Origin: Thermoplasmata archaeon
Lineage (GTDB): Archaea; Thermoplasmatota; Thermoplasmata; Lutacidiplasmatales; UBA184
Reading direction: 5' to 3'
DNA length: 61,677 bases
Assembly (NCBI GenBank): GCA_021801925.1
Contig: JAKABH010000004.1
Location: forward strand, 1-61,677
Both the position numbers and the translations under genes were made by a program. Under the pieces are notes generated by a model that searched no databases, had not been told where the DNA came from, and saw nothing but the letters and a program-made list of their open reading frames with translations. Of this stretch, positions 35,295 through 44,996 are shown in pieces (position 1 is the stretch's first letter; the number at the start of each line of letters is the position of its first letter).

Positions 35295-37148
35295 GTGCAT
35301 CCGATCGAGTCGTACGGCCTCATCGGCAACAATCGGACGGCGGTCCTCGTCAGCCGCTCCGGGTCGATCGATTGGGCGGCGTTCCCGCGATTCGATTCGC
35401 CGCCGACGTTCGCGGCGCTCCTCGACCCCGCGCGGGGCGGCTGCTGCTCGCTCGCCCCCCGGTCGATCGGATCGACGGGCCGGAGCGCCTACCTGCGGGA
35501 CACCAACGTCCTCGTCACCCGGTTCGAGGACGCCCGCGGCGTCGCCGTCGTCGAGGACTTCTGCCCGGAGGTCGAATCGGACCGGGTCCTGATGTCCGAG
35601 GTCCACCGCCGGATCCGCGCGCTGCGGGGGCGGGTCGACGCCGAGCTCGTCTTCGCGCCCCGGTTCGACTTCGGCGCCACCGTGCCGGAGCTCGTCGAGC
35701 GAACGGACGGGGTGCTTGCCCAATCCCCCGCGGGGTCGATCGCGCTCTCCTGTGACCCGGGCGGGGAGGCCGAGCTCCACCGGGGGGAGTACCGCCTGCG
35801 GTTCTCGCTCGGCGCCGGGGAGCACCGGTGGTTCGTCCTCGCCCCCGGGGCGGAGTTCGTAACGCCCCTCTCCGCCTTCCGGAGCGACCTCCGCCGGCGG
35901 CAGACGATCGACCACTGGCGCGCCTGGAGCCGTCGGGCGACCTACCGGGGCCGGTGGCGGGCGGCGGTCGGACGCTCCGCGCTCGCGCTCAAACTGCTCT
36001 TCTACCGCCCTACCGGGGCGATGGTCGCCGCGCCGACCACGTCGCTCCCCGAGGAGATCGGCGGCGGGCGGAACTGGGACTACCGGTTCACGTGGGTCCG
36101 GGACACGGCGTTCGCCGTCCGATCGCTGCTCCGCATCGGATACGTCAACGAGGCGACCGCCTTCGTCTACTGGCTCCTCGACGTGCTCGAGCGGGAGCAG
36201 GAGCAGATGAAGGTCCTCTACGCGGTCGACGGGCGTCCGCCCCCGCCCGAACGGACCATCCCGTCGCTCTCGGGATACCGGGGGTCGGCGCCGGTCCGCG
36301 TCGGGAACGCGGCCCACGGCCAGGCCCAGCACGACATGTACGGGGACGTCCTTACCGTCGCCGACCTCCTCGACCGGAACGCCGGGGTCATCTCCGTCGA
36401 CGAGTGGCGCCTGCTGCGCCATCTCGTCGATCGGGCGGCGACGATCTATCCCGAGCCGGACCACGGGATCTGGGAGGTCCGCGGACCGCCGCGGCACTAC
36501 GTCTACTCGAAGGCGATGGCGTGGGTCGCCGTCGACCGCGGGATCCGCGTCGGGGAGCGGCTCGGGTTCGTCGGCCCGTACGACCGCTGGCGCGCGGTCC
36601 GAGAATCGATACGGGACGACGTCCTCCGCCGCGGGACGACCGCCGAGGGCGGGGGCCTCGCCTGGTACTACGGCGCGGACGCCCCCGACGCGTCCCTCCT
36701 GCTCCTCCCGACGACGGGCTTCCTTCGGGCGGACGACCCGATCATGGTCCGGACCGCGGAGACGATCGAACGGACGCTCGTCGCCGAGCCGTTCGTGGCC
36801 CGGTACCGGCTCTCCGACCGCCTCGCGGGGAAGGAGGGGTACTTCCTCCCGTGCGCGTTCTGGCGGGTCGAATACTATACGATGCGGGGAGAGCTCGGCC
36901 GGGCGCGACGGATCTTCGAATCGTTGCTGGGCCGGGCCGGACCCCTCGGGCTCTACGCCGAGGAGATCGACCGGGACGGCCACCACCTCGGCAACTACCC
37001 GCAGGCGTTCACCCATCTCGCCCTGGTGCTCGCCGCGACGCGGCTCGATCTCGCGTTGCGCGGGCGGACCCCCCGCCGGGACGGTGGGGGCTCCCGACGC
37101 GCCGCCCCGACGACCGATCGGCCGACCCGGGCACCCCGGCGGCACTAA
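35295..37148 (+). CDS. Glycoside hydrolase family 15 (glucoamylase/trehalase-like)
   Basis: IESYGLIGNNRTAVLVSRSGSIDWAAFPRFDSPPTFAALLD...NWDYRFTWVRDTAFAVRSLL...QAQHDMYGDVL...EEIDRDGHHLGNYPQAFTHLALV. Confidence 0.93.
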   Translation: MHPIESYGLIGNNRTAVLVSRSGSIDWAAFPRFDSPPTFAALLDPARGGCCSLAPRSIGSTGRSAYLRDTNVLVTRFEDARGVAVVEDFCPEVESDRVLMSEVHRRIRALRGRVDAELVFAPRFDFGATVPELVERTDGVLAQSPAGSIALSCDPGGEAELHRGEYRLRFSLGAGEHRWFVLAPGAEFVTPLSAFRSDLRRRQTIDHWRAWSRRATYRGRWRAAVGRSALALKLLFYRPTGAMVAAPTTSLPEEIGGGRNWDYRFTWVRDTAFAVRSLLRIGYVNEATAFVYWLLDVLEREQEQMKVLYAVDGRPPPPERTIPSLSGYRGSAPVRVGNAAHGQAQHDMYGDVLTVADLLDRNAGVISVDEWRLLRHLVDRAATIYPEPDHGIWEVRGPPRHYVYSKAMAWVAVDRGIRVGERLGFVGPYDRWRAVRESIRDDVLRRGTTAEGGGLAWYYGADAPDASLLLLPTTGFLRADDPIMVRTAETIERTLVAEPFVARYRLSDRLAGKEGYFLPCAFWRVEYYTMRGELGRARRIFESLLGRAGPLGLYAEEIDRDGHHLGNYPQAFTHLALVLAATRLDLALRGRTPRRDGGGSRRAAPTTDRPTRAPRRH

Positions 37149-37930
37149 GCGCCGAACTTCGCAGGGACCTCGTCCCACCGGCGGATGCGGACGAGGGGCG
37201 CACCCGCCCGCCGCGGGATCGCCGGCCGGGGCGACTCGAACCGGTAAAGCCCGGTGTAGAGCCACGGGGTCAGGCCCGCCCGCCGCGCGCCGTCGACGTC
37301 CCACCGCAGATCCCCGATGTGGGCGGAGCGGTCCGGTGCCGCCCCGAGCTCTCGAAGGATCATCCGGAACGGCTGGGGACGCGGCTTCGCCCACGGATGC
37401 TCGGCCGACAGGTAGAGGCCGTCGAAGGGCGACCGCAGATCGAGGCGATCGAGGAGGGCGCGGGCGCCGTCGGCGGTCTCGAAGAGGACGTTCGAGACGA
37501 TCCCGAGGAGGATCCCGTCCCGGCGGAGCCGGCCGAGGGCCCGCTTCGCCCCCGGGGCGACGCGCACCGTCCGGCGGAGGAGATTGCGGTCGAGCGCCTC
37601 GCCGATCTCCCCGCCGCGGAGCGGACGGCGCAACCCGAGCCGTCGCGAGAGCGCGGCCGCCTGCGCGTCGATCGGCGGAGTCGAACCGCGGGCCTCGGCG
37701 GCGCGGCCGGCGGCGATGAGCCGCCCGACCTCCTTGAGCGCCCTCGGCCGGTCGATCCCTGCCCGTACCATGGCATCCGCCCAGATGCGGACCCGGCCCG
37801 CCTCGAGCCGCCGCCGCTCGGGGGCCGTTACGTAGGCGAGGGTGTACCAGAAGTCCGACGTCAGGGCCCGGGGGCCGGCGTCTCGGCTGGGCTCCGGCCG
37901 AGGCGACCGCCCCACCCGCCGGCCAATCAC
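37145..37930 (-). CDS. HAD-superfamily hydrolase (start approximate)
   Basis: TSDFWYTLAYVTAPERRRLEAGR...DGILLGIVSNVLFETADGARALLDRLDL...HPWAKPRPQPFRMILRELG...AHIGDLRWDVDGARRAG; stop overlaps GH15 stop tail-to-tail. Confidence 0.78.
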   Translation of the reverse strand: MIGRRVGRSPRPEPSRDAGPRALTSDFWYTLAYVTAPERRRLEAGRVRIWADAMVRAGIDRPRALKEVGRLIAAGRAAEARGSTPPIDAQAAALSRRLGLRRPLRGGEIGEALDRNLLRRTVRVAPGAKRALGRLRRDGILLGIVSNVLFETADGARALLDRLDLRSPFDGLYLSAEHPWAKPRPQPFRMILRELGAAPDRSAHIGDLRWDVDGARRAGLTPWLYTGLYRFESPRPAIPRRAGAPLVRIRRWDEVPAKFGA

Positions 37931-39306
37931 CGGCCTCCCCCCGGGCCGGGGTCCGACCGGAGCCCGCTCCACTCGTAGAGCCGGATGGCGCGGTCGAAGA
38001 TCTCGCGGAGGCGCGGCGCGGCGCGTTGCACGGTGCAGCGTCGGGCGACCAGCTCGCCGATCGTACCCATCGTCTCGGCGTCCCGGGGATTCTGCAGCAG
38101 CCGTTCGATCGCGCGGGCCATCCGGTCGACCGAACCGGGCGGATACGTGTAGCCGTTCACCGAATCCTCGACGAGCTCGGCGACCCCGGCGCCGCGGCTC
38201 ACGACCACCGGCCGCCGGTGGAGCCACGCCTCGACGACGACGAGGCCAAATCCCTCCCACGGGGCCGGATGGACGAACGCCGTCGCGCAGTGGTAGGCCG
38301 CCTGAAGCTCGACGTCGCTGAGATTGCCGGTGAGGATCACGGAGCGGCCGAGCCGGTGGGCGGCGATCCGCCGGGCCAGCGTCTGGGCCCAATGGGCCGC
38401 CGGGTCGGAACTGCCGCGGGCCAGCTCCCGCGTCGAGAAGCTGCCGCCGCCGGCCAGGAGGAGCTTGGTGCGGGGGAAGCGCCGGTGGACCCGGGCGAAC
38501 GCCTCGATCAGCAGGTCCTGCCGCTTGACGGGATCCATCCGGCCGACGGAGAGGAGCACCGGGGCGGACTCCTCGAGCCCGAACCGCGCCCGGAACGCGA
38601 CGAGCTGCTCCGGGGTGGGACGGGCGAGTCGGGCCGGGTCGACGTACGGATAGACCTGGAACGCCCGTCCCTGGAAGCCGCGCCGGATGAGCTCCTCGAG
38701 GCCGGAGCGGGTGCTGACGACGATCCCGTCGAACCCCTCCATCGCCTTCAGGAAGAAGCGCCGGACCGGTTCCGGATACCCCTTGAAGTCGACCGGGATA
38801 TGCCATCGCAGGAGCGCCGGCGCCGCCGAACCGACCAGGCCCCCGACCAGGATCTGCTGGAAGTCGTTGACGTAGAACAGGTCGTATTCGCCGACGTGCC
38901 GGAGGAGGGCGTCCGCCATCCGGTAGTTGTAGCTCACGAACGCCCGGTAATCCTCGGCCGGGAAGCGGAGGCCGCTCGGGCCGTGGAACGAGTTCCAGAT
39001 GGCGTCCTTGAACCGACGGTACGCCGGGCGGGCCGCCTCGGGGAACGGCACGGTCTCGAGGGTGTACCCCTCGTCGGTGCGGACGACCGCGGGCAGGCGC
39101 GTCGCCCCGAGGGCGACCCATCTCGGATTGGGCGCGACCCACCGTCCGGCCGCCTGACGGATCAGACCGCGCATCATCGGGACGACCCCCCCGACGTTCG
39201 GCGTGTAGTCGGCGCCGAGCCGCCAGGAGCGGTTCGTCCCCCCCCGGCCGGGGTGGGCCGTCGGCACGAGCGGGGGGGTCTGACTGCTGATGCAAAGACG
39301 GATCAC
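37927..39306 (-). CDS. Glycosyltransferase family 4 (GT-B)
   Basis: VLLSVGRMDPVKRQDLLIEAFARVHRRFPRTKLLLAGGG...VILTGNLSDVELQAAYHCATAFVHPAPWEGFGLVVVEAWLHRRPVVVSRGAGVAELVEDSVNGY. Confidence 0.92.
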   Translation of the reverse strand: MIRLCISSQTPPLVPTAHPGRGGTNRSWRLGADYTPNVGGVVPMMRGLIRQAAGRWVAPNPRWVALGATRLPAVVRTDEGYTLETVPFPEAARPAYRRFKDAIWNSFHGPSGLRFPAEDYRAFVSYNYRMADALLRHVGEYDLFYVNDFQQILVGGLVGSAAPALLRWHIPVDFKGYPEPVRRFFLKAMEGFDGIVVSTRSGLEELIRRGFQGRAFQVYPYVDPARLARPTPEQLVAFRARFGLEESAPVLLSVGRMDPVKRQDLLIEAFARVHRRFPRTKLLLAGGGSFSTRELARGSSDPAAHWAQTLARRIAAHRLGRSVILTGNLSDVELQAAYHCATAFVHPAPWEGFGLVVVEAWLHRRPVVVSRGAGVAELVEDSVNGYTYPPGSVDRMARAIERLLQNPRDAETMGTIGELVARRCTVQRAAPRLREIFDRAIRLYEWSGLRSDPGPGGGR

Positions 39307-39436
39307 GCTGCGCCTCCGGCGCCCGCCCCCCGGGCGCCCGGGTCGGCCGAGCGACTCGACCCGGACCCCGAAGACCGGGGCGGCTCGACGGACGGACCCC
39401 GATGGCGCCGACGGTTAAAACGGGCCGGAGGCCGTC

Positions 39437-40657
39437 CTACCCCGGACGGCTCGGACCCCCGGGGGTGGGGCCGGCCGACGGCCGGCGCAGCCAGGTCCCC
39501 GCGATGACCCACGGGGGCTCGGGCCCGATCGGCTCCATGACGTCGGAGCGGAACCGTTCGACCGCGGCTTCGTCGACCTCGATCCCCAGCCCGGGTTTCT
39601 TCGGGATGGCGAACTCGCCGCGCTCGATCTCGTAGCCGCGGACGAGCGAGCGCTTCCACGCGGGCCAGCTCGCCTCGAAGCTCTCCTGGAGGAAGAACGT
39701 CGGCAGCACGGCGTCCATCTGGAGCGTCGCGGCCGTCTGGACCGGGCCGAACGCATTGTGGTAGGCGACCGGCGCCCCGTGGGCCGCGGCCACGCCCGCG
39801 ATCTCCCGTCCGTAGCTGAAGCCGCCCGAGTTCGTGATGTCGGGCTGGAGGATGTCGACCAGGCCCCGGGCGAGGAAGCTCTCGAAATCGGCGGCCGTCA
39901 ACAGCCGTTCGCCGAGCGCGACCGGCGTGGCGACCCGCTCCCGGAAGGTGCGGAGCGCGTCGCACAGTTCGGGGAGGACCGGCTCCTCCATGAACCGGGG
40001 ATGGAACCGGTCGAGCGCCCGGCCCGCGCGGATCGCCGCCTCGGGAAGGAAGCGGCCGTGGTACTCGATCAGGAGGTCGACCGTCTCGCCGACCGCCTCG
40101 CGGACGGCGCCGACGCGGGCCGCGGCCCGGTCCAGACCCTCGGGGGAGAGCGTCCGGTACTCGTCGCCGAACGGGTCGAACTTCAGGGCGCGGAACCCCG
40201 AGGCGACCATCGCCTTCGCCTTGGCGGCGAACTCCGCCGGTTCGATGCAGTCGGAGTACCAGCCGTTCGAGTAGGCACGGACCCGGTCCCGGATCGCGCC
40301 CCCGAGCAGGGTGGAGACCGGCACACCGGCCGCCCGGCCGACCAGGTCGTGGCAGGCGATGTCGACGGCGGAAAGCGCGCTCGTCGCCTCCATCGACCGG
40401 GATCGGTAGAACGAGTAGATCTCGAAGCGGCGGAGCGCCTCGGCGTGGCGGTCGAGCTCGACCCCCTCGTAGAACCGGGCGACCTCGCGGACGCTTTCCC
40501 GTACGGGCGCCGTCATCAGGGTCGTCGGCGCCTCGCCCCAGCCGACCGCGCCGTTTCCGGTCGTCACCTTCACGAGGATGACCGTGGAGCTCCACGGGGA
40601 CGATGCCTCCCCGGCCGGCGCGGCGACCTCGATCGGCTCTACGCTCTGGATCTTCAT
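39437..40657 (-). CDS. Mandelate racemase/muconate lactonizing enzyme (enolase superfamily)
   Basis: WGEAPTT; ALSAVDIACHDLVGRAAGVPVSTLLGG; ALKFDPFGDEY; DLLIEYHGRFLPEAA; FMEEPVLPE; DILQPDITNSGGFSYGREIAGVAAAHGAPVAYHNAFGP. Confidence 0.93.
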   Translation of the reverse strand: MKIQSVEPIEVAAPAGEASSPWSSTVILVKVTTGNGAVGWGEAPTTLMTAPVRESVREVARFYEGVELDRHAEALRRFEIYSFYRSRSMEATSALSAVDIACHDLVGRAAGVPVSTLLGGAIRDRVRAYSNGWYSDCIEPAEFAAKAKAMVASGFRALKFDPFGDEYRTLSPEGLDRAAARVGAVREAVGETVDLLIEYHGRFLPEAAIRAGRALDRFHPRFMEEPVLPELCDALRTFRERVATPVALGERLLTAADFESFLARGLVDILQPDITNSGGFSYGREIAGVAAAHGAPVAYHNAFGPVQTAATLQMDAVLPTFFLQESFEASWPAWKRSLVRGYEIERGEFAIPKKPGLGIEVDEAAVERFRSDVMEPIGPEPPWVIAGTWLRRPSAGPTPGGPSRPG

Positions 40658-40697
40658 GGTGCCTCGGGGCCCGGGAAGACGGCGGAGCGTTTAGGGG

Positions 40698-41147
40698 TTA
40701 CTTGGCCGGCGGCGCGCGCAGGCGCTCGAGCGAACGGGCCACGTGGACGCCGGGGGTGATCGCGTTCACGACGTCCCGGACGATCCCGTCCGGATCGATG
40801 ACGAACGTGACCCGCCGCGCGATCCCGAGGAACCCCAGGACGCCGTAGGCGCGGGCGATCGACTTGTCGGCGTCCGAGAGGAGCGGGAAGGCCGTACCGC
40901 ACTTGGTGGCGAACCGGGCCTGGTCGCTCACGGAGTCGACGCTGACCCCGAGGACCGTCGCGTCGGCTCCCTGGAAATCGGCGAACCGCTCGGCGAAGGC
41001 CCGCGTTTCCACCGTGCAGCCGAGCGAGTTCGCCTTCGGGTAGAAGAAGAGCACCACGATCCGCCCGCGGAACGACGAGAGGCGCGTCGGCTGGCCGTGC
41101 TCGTCGGGGGCGGTGAAGTCCGGCGCCCGGTCGCCGACACCGATCAT
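40698..41147 (-). CDS. Peroxiredoxin (AhpC/TSA, BCP-like)
   Basis: VGDRAPDFTAPDEHGQPTRLSSFRGRIVVLFFYPKANSLGCTVETRAFAERF...VLGVSVDSVSDQARF. Confidence 0.92.
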   Translation of the reverse strand: MIGVGDRAPDFTAPDEHGQPTRLSSFRGRIVVLFFYPKANSLGCTVETRAFAERFADFQGADATVLGVSVDSVSDQARFATKCGTAFPLLSDADKSIARAYGVLGFLGIARRVTFVIDPDGIVRDVVNAITPGVHVARSLERLRAPPAK

Positions 41148-41167
41148 GCCGGTGCGAGCGAGGGAGC

Positions 41168-42043
41168 CTATTTGACGGGGCCGCTCGGCCCGCGCTCCGG
41201 GGGCCGGTCCGCGGCGATTCGGGCGAGCTCGGCCGGCGTCAGCGGCTGCGCCGAGAGCGAGCGGACGACCGCCTCGAGCCGCTCGATCGGCGGGAGCGGG
41301 GCCAGCACCGCCTCGACCCATCGGTGGGCGAGGAGGTATTGGATGGCCGCCTCCACCAGGGTCCGGTGCCGCCCTTCGGTGAGGAAGCCCAGTCGGAGGA
41401 CCGGGGCGAACTCCTCGGCCAGGTCCCGGACCGAGGCGGGCCGCTCCGGTCGTTCCCCCGTCGGGGCCGTCGGGCCGAAGCGGGAGCCGTCCAGCCGGCC
41501 CCGGGCGAACGGATCTCGCGCCCACAGCCGGGCGCTGCCGGTCCGGTCGGCCGCTCCGAACCGCGAGGCCAAGCGCCGATCGAGCAGGGAGAACGGGCCG
41601 ACGTACCGGCCCGAGCGGGAGGGGGGGAGTTCCGCCTCGGGTCCCTCGAGCCGGCGTACCCCGTCCTCGGCGGTCGCTCGATCGGCCGCCTCCTCCGACG
41701 ATCCCCCCTCTTCGCGGAAGAGGTGGAACGGCGCCGGTCGACCGCCTCCCTCCTCCCGCAGTGCCGACGCGAGACCGACGGCCCGGGCCGGCACCAACAG
41801 GACCGATCCGGCCTCCGAGTCGGCAAGCGCCGAGGCGACCAGCCGCGCCGACCGGATCGGATCGGGGACCGAGGCCACATCGAAGAGGTCGATCCCGGCA
41901 TGCCGGGCGCGACGCACCCGTTCGATCACCGACCGTTCGGCGGCCCGACCGCCGAGGGCCGGGGCGTCGACCACAAACCCGAGCCGGGAGACCGGCCCGG
42001 GGATCGGGGACATCGCTTCGGGAAGGCCGGATGCGGGCGGCAT
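41168..42043 (-). CDS. Divergent aldo/keto reductase-like protein
   Basis: TIM-barrel AKR layout: RRARHAGIDLFDVASVPDPIRSARLVASAL; C-terminal AAIQYLLAHRWVEAVLAPLPPIERLEAVVRSLSAQPLTPAELARI. Confidence 0.62.
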   Translation of the reverse strand: MPPASGLPEAMSPIPGPVSRLGFVVDAPALGGRAAERSVIERVRRARHAGIDLFDVASVPDPIRSARLVASALADSEAGSVLLVPARAVGLASALREEGGGRPAPFHLFREEGGSSEEAADRATAEDGVRRLEGPEAELPPSRSGRYVGPFSLLDRRLASRFGAADRTGSARLWARDPFARGRLDGSRFGPTAPTGERPERPASVRDLAEEFAPVLRLGFLTEGRHRTLVEAAIQYLLAHRWVEAVLAPLPPIERLEAVVRSLSAQPLTPAELARIAADRPPERGPSGPVK

Positions 42044-42143
42044 GGGGTACGGTCGCCCACCGCGCGGCGCCCTATGAGCCCGGCCGGGTCCGGGAGCCGG
42101 CGCGGATGCCCTTCATAACGGGGCGCGGCTCCCGTCCGGCCGC

Positions 42144-43880
42144 ATGGCCACCGCGTGGGTCCGACGCGCCCCGATCTCCGAGCGGTATCGCCCCCACCGC
42201 CTCGACGACGTCCTCGGACCGGCGCGGAGCCGCCAGATCCTGCGGGACTGGGCGGCGACATGGAACGCGGGTCGGATCCCCCCGCGGCGGGCGGTCGTCC
42301 TGTCGGGGCCCCCGGGGGTCGGGAAGACGTCGACCGCCGTGGCGCTCGCGGAGGAGATGGGGTGGTCGCTGGTCGAGATGAACGCCTCCGACGCCCGGAA
42401 CGAATCCGCGATCGAGCAGGTCGCCGGCCGGGCGTCGATCACCCATCCGCTCGAGGAGGGGCCGGCGACGGGGTCGCGCCGGCACACCCTCATCCTCCTC
42501 GATGAGGCCGACAGCCTTACCGGCCGGCGGAGCGAGGGGGCCCGGCCCGCGCCGGTGCCGCCGACGCTGGCGGAGTTCCTGCGGGGACGGTACGGACGGA
42601 TCGAGGCGCTGAATGCCGCGTGGGGGCTCGGCCAGCCCGGCCACCCCGCGGCGTTCGGCGGGTGGGACGATCTCCCGCGGAGTCCCGGTCGGGCCGCGTG
42701 GGCCCGTCTCCCCCCCGCGCAGCGGGACCTCGCCGACTGGAAGGCGCCGTCCGGCCCGTCCGACCTCTCCGACCGCGGCGGGCTCGGGGCGATCGCGAAG
42801 CTCGTCCGGACGACCCGTCAGCCGCTCCTGCTGACCGTGAACGACGAGAGCGTGCTGACCCGATACTCGCCGGTGTTCCGGCAGTCGGTCGTACGGCTGC
42901 CCGTCGATCCCCTCCGGGACGGCGATCTCGCCGCCTGGGTCGGCCGGATCGCCGCGCGGGAAGGGATCCGGACCGGTCCGGGGGTCGTGGAGGCGATCGC
43001 GAAGAAGGCTCGGGGGGATCTGCGGGCGGCCCTCAACGACCTGGAGGCGATCGCCCCGCTACCGGCCGGCCCGACCCAGCTCAGCGTCCTGGGCGTGCGC
43101 GATCTCCGCGGCGATCTGGAGGCGTTGATCGACGAGACGCTGACCGCCCACCGCTTCTACCGCTCGGTCGAGGTCCGCAACCGGGTCGATGCCCCGCCGG
43201 ACGACCTGTTGCCGTGGGTCGAGGAGAACCTTCCCGGGTTCGCCCCCGATGCGGCGCATCTCGAGGCCGCCTTCGACGTCCTTGGCCACGCGGATCTCCT
43301 GCTCCAGCGGGCCCGACGGGCCCGCGTCTGGAGCCTCTGGAGCTACGCCTCCGAGCTCCTGACGGGCGGCGTAGGCATCGCCATCCGCGACGTCGGCGGC
43401 GCCCCCCGGGGGCGGGTCTACTTTCCGGAATTCCTCGGCGGCATGGGCCGTTCCCGGGGCGCCCGGGGCGTGCGCGACGCGCTCGCGACGAAGGCCGGCC
43501 ACCGTCTCCACCTCTCCCGGAAGAAGACGCGGCTCGGGGTGCTGCCGTTCCTGGAGGAGATCGCGGTCCGCGGCGGCCGGCCGTCCGCCTCCGCCGAACT
43601 CCGAGAGACCGCGCGCCGGCTGGTCCGCGAGCTCGACCTCACGCCCGAAGAGGTCGCCTACCTGATCGGGGGACCGCCCGACTCCCCCGATGCGGACCGC
43701 CTCCTCGCACCGGACCCCGGGGAGGGGCCCGAACCGGCCCCGCCGTCGATGCCGCCGGCCGAACCGACCCCCGTGCCGTCACCGGCCCGGGCCGACCCGA
43801 TCCCTCCTCCCGCGGAGGCCCCGCCGACGCCGGCACCTCCGAAGAAGGTGCAACGTTCGCTCGAGGAGTTCGACCGATGA
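42144..43880 (+). CDS. rfcL: Replication factor C large subunit with insertion between Walker B and sensor 1
   Basis: APISERYRPHRLDDVLGPARSRQILRDWA; VVLSGPPGVGKTSTAVALAEEMGW; EMNASDARN; TLILLDEADSLTGR; LLLTVND; KARGDLRAALNDLEAIA. Confidence 0.93.
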   Translation: MATAWVRRAPISERYRPHRLDDVLGPARSRQILRDWAATWNAGRIPPRRAVVLSGPPGVGKTSTAVALAEEMGWSLVEMNASDARNESAIEQVAGRASITHPLEEGPATGSRRHTLILLDEADSLTGRRSEGARPAPVPPTLAEFLRGRYGRIEALNAAWGLGQPGHPAAFGGWDDLPRSPGRAAWARLPPAQRDLADWKAPSGPSDLSDRGGLGAIAKLVRTTRQPLLLTVNDESVLTRYSPVFRQSVVRLPVDPLRDGDLAAWVGRIAAREGIRTGPGVVEAIAKKARGDLRAALNDLEAIAPLPAGPTQLSVLGVRDLRGDLEALIDETLTAHRFYRSVEVRNRVDAPPDDLLPWVEENLPGFAPDAAHLEAAFDVLGHADLLLQRARRARVWSLWSYASELLTGGVGIAIRDVGGAPRGRVYFPEFLGGMGRSRGARGVRDALATKAGHRLHLSRKKTRLGVLPFLEEIAVRGGRPSASAELRETARRLVRELDLTPEEVAYLIGGPPDSPDADRLLAPDPGEGPEPAPPSMPPAEPTPVPSPARADPIPPPAEAPPTPAPPKKVQRSLEEFDR

Positions 43881-44584
43881 GCCGCCCGCGCGCCGTCGTC
43901 TCCTGGAGCACCGGCAAGGACTGTGCCTGGGCGCTCCACGAGGTGCGGACGGTCGGGACCGTCGAGGTCGTGGGGCTGCTGTCGACCGTCTCCGAGACGT
44001 TCGGACGGGTCTCCATCCACGGCGTGCGGGTCGAGGTCGCCGAGGCACAGGCCGAGGCCCTCGGCGTCCCCCTCTACCGCGTGCCGATCCCCTACCCGTG
44101 CCCGAACGAGGTCTACGAGCGGGCGATGGGCGCCGCCACCGCGCGGCTCCGCGACGACGGCGTCGAGCGGATCGTATTCGGCGATCTCTTCCTCGAAGAT
44201 ATCCGACGCTACCGGGAACTCCGGCTCGACGGCTCGGGTCTGGCGCCCGTCTTCCCGCTGTGGGGCCGCCCGACCGCCGCTCTCGCGGAAACGATGATCC
44301 GGGCCGGCGTGGTCGCCCGCATCGTGTCGCTCGATCCCGCCCGCGTCCCCCGGGAGCTGGCGGGCCGCGTGCTCGACCGTCGCACCCTCGCGGCCCTGCC
44401 GCCGGGCGTGGACCCGTGCGGGGAGAACGGCGAGTTCCACACGTGCGTCACGGACGGTCCGATGTTCGCCCATCCGATCCCCGCGGTCGCCGGGCCGGTC
44501 GTCGAGCGGGACGGATTCGTCTACGCCGACCTGGCGCTCGCCCCCGGCGGGGACGACCCTACGCCAGCCGCGCCGTCACCGTGA
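43877..44584 (+). CDS. ATP-pyrophosphatase of the diphthine-ammonia ligase (Dph6/DUF71) family
   Basis: AVVSWSTGKDCAWALHEV; IVFGDLFLEDIRRYRE; DPCGENGEFHTCVTDGPMF; ATGA overlap with rfcL. Confidence 0.85.
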   Translation: MSRPRAVVSWSTGKDCAWALHEVRTVGTVEVVGLLSTVSETFGRVSIHGVRVEVAEAQAEALGVPLYRVPIPYPCPNEVYERAMGAATARLRDDGVERIVFGDLFLEDIRRYRELRLDGSGLAPVFPLWGRPTAALAETMIRAGVVARIVSLDPARVPRELAGRVLDRRTLAALPPGVDPCGENGEFHTCVTDGPMFAHPIPAVAGPVVERDGFVYADLALAPGGDDPTPAAPSP

Positions 44585-44996
44585 TCGGGACGTTCCCCTT
44601 GAGCGCCCCCGAGATCGGGCAGCCGGCGCCGGCCGCTTCCGCGGCCGCCCGGAACTCCTCGGCGGAGATCCCCGGGACGTGGCCGACGACCGTCAGCTCC
44701 ATCTTCGTGACCTTCCAGCCGTCCCCGACCTTGTCGAAGGTCGCGGCGGCGGAGACCTCGAGCTTCTGCGGGGGGTGCTGGGTGCGGCCGAGGCCGGCGG
44801 AGAGCGCCATCGAGTAGCAGGCGGCGTGCGCCGCGGCGAGCAGCTCCTCCGGGCTGGTCTTGCCCCCCGGTCCCTCCGTGCGCGCCGACCAGCTCACGTG
44901 CACCGACGGGAGTCCGCCGCTCGTGCCCTGAACCGAGCCGTGTCCCCGCAGTAGATCGTTCTCCCAAACCGCGTTCGCGGTGCGCGTGGCTGCCAT
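44559..44996 (-). CDS. OsmC/OhrA-family peroxiredoxin
   Basis: GGKTSPEELLAAAHAACYSMALSAGL...AAEAAGAGCPISGALKGNVPITVTARLA. Confidence 0.92.
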   Translation of the reverse strand: MAATRTANAVWENDLLRGHGSVQGTSGGLPSVHVSWSARTEGPGGKTSPEELLAAAHAACYSMALSAGLGRTQHPPQKLEVSAAATFDKVGDGWKVTKMELTVVGHVPGISAEEFRAAAEAAGAGCPISGALKGNVPITVTARLA

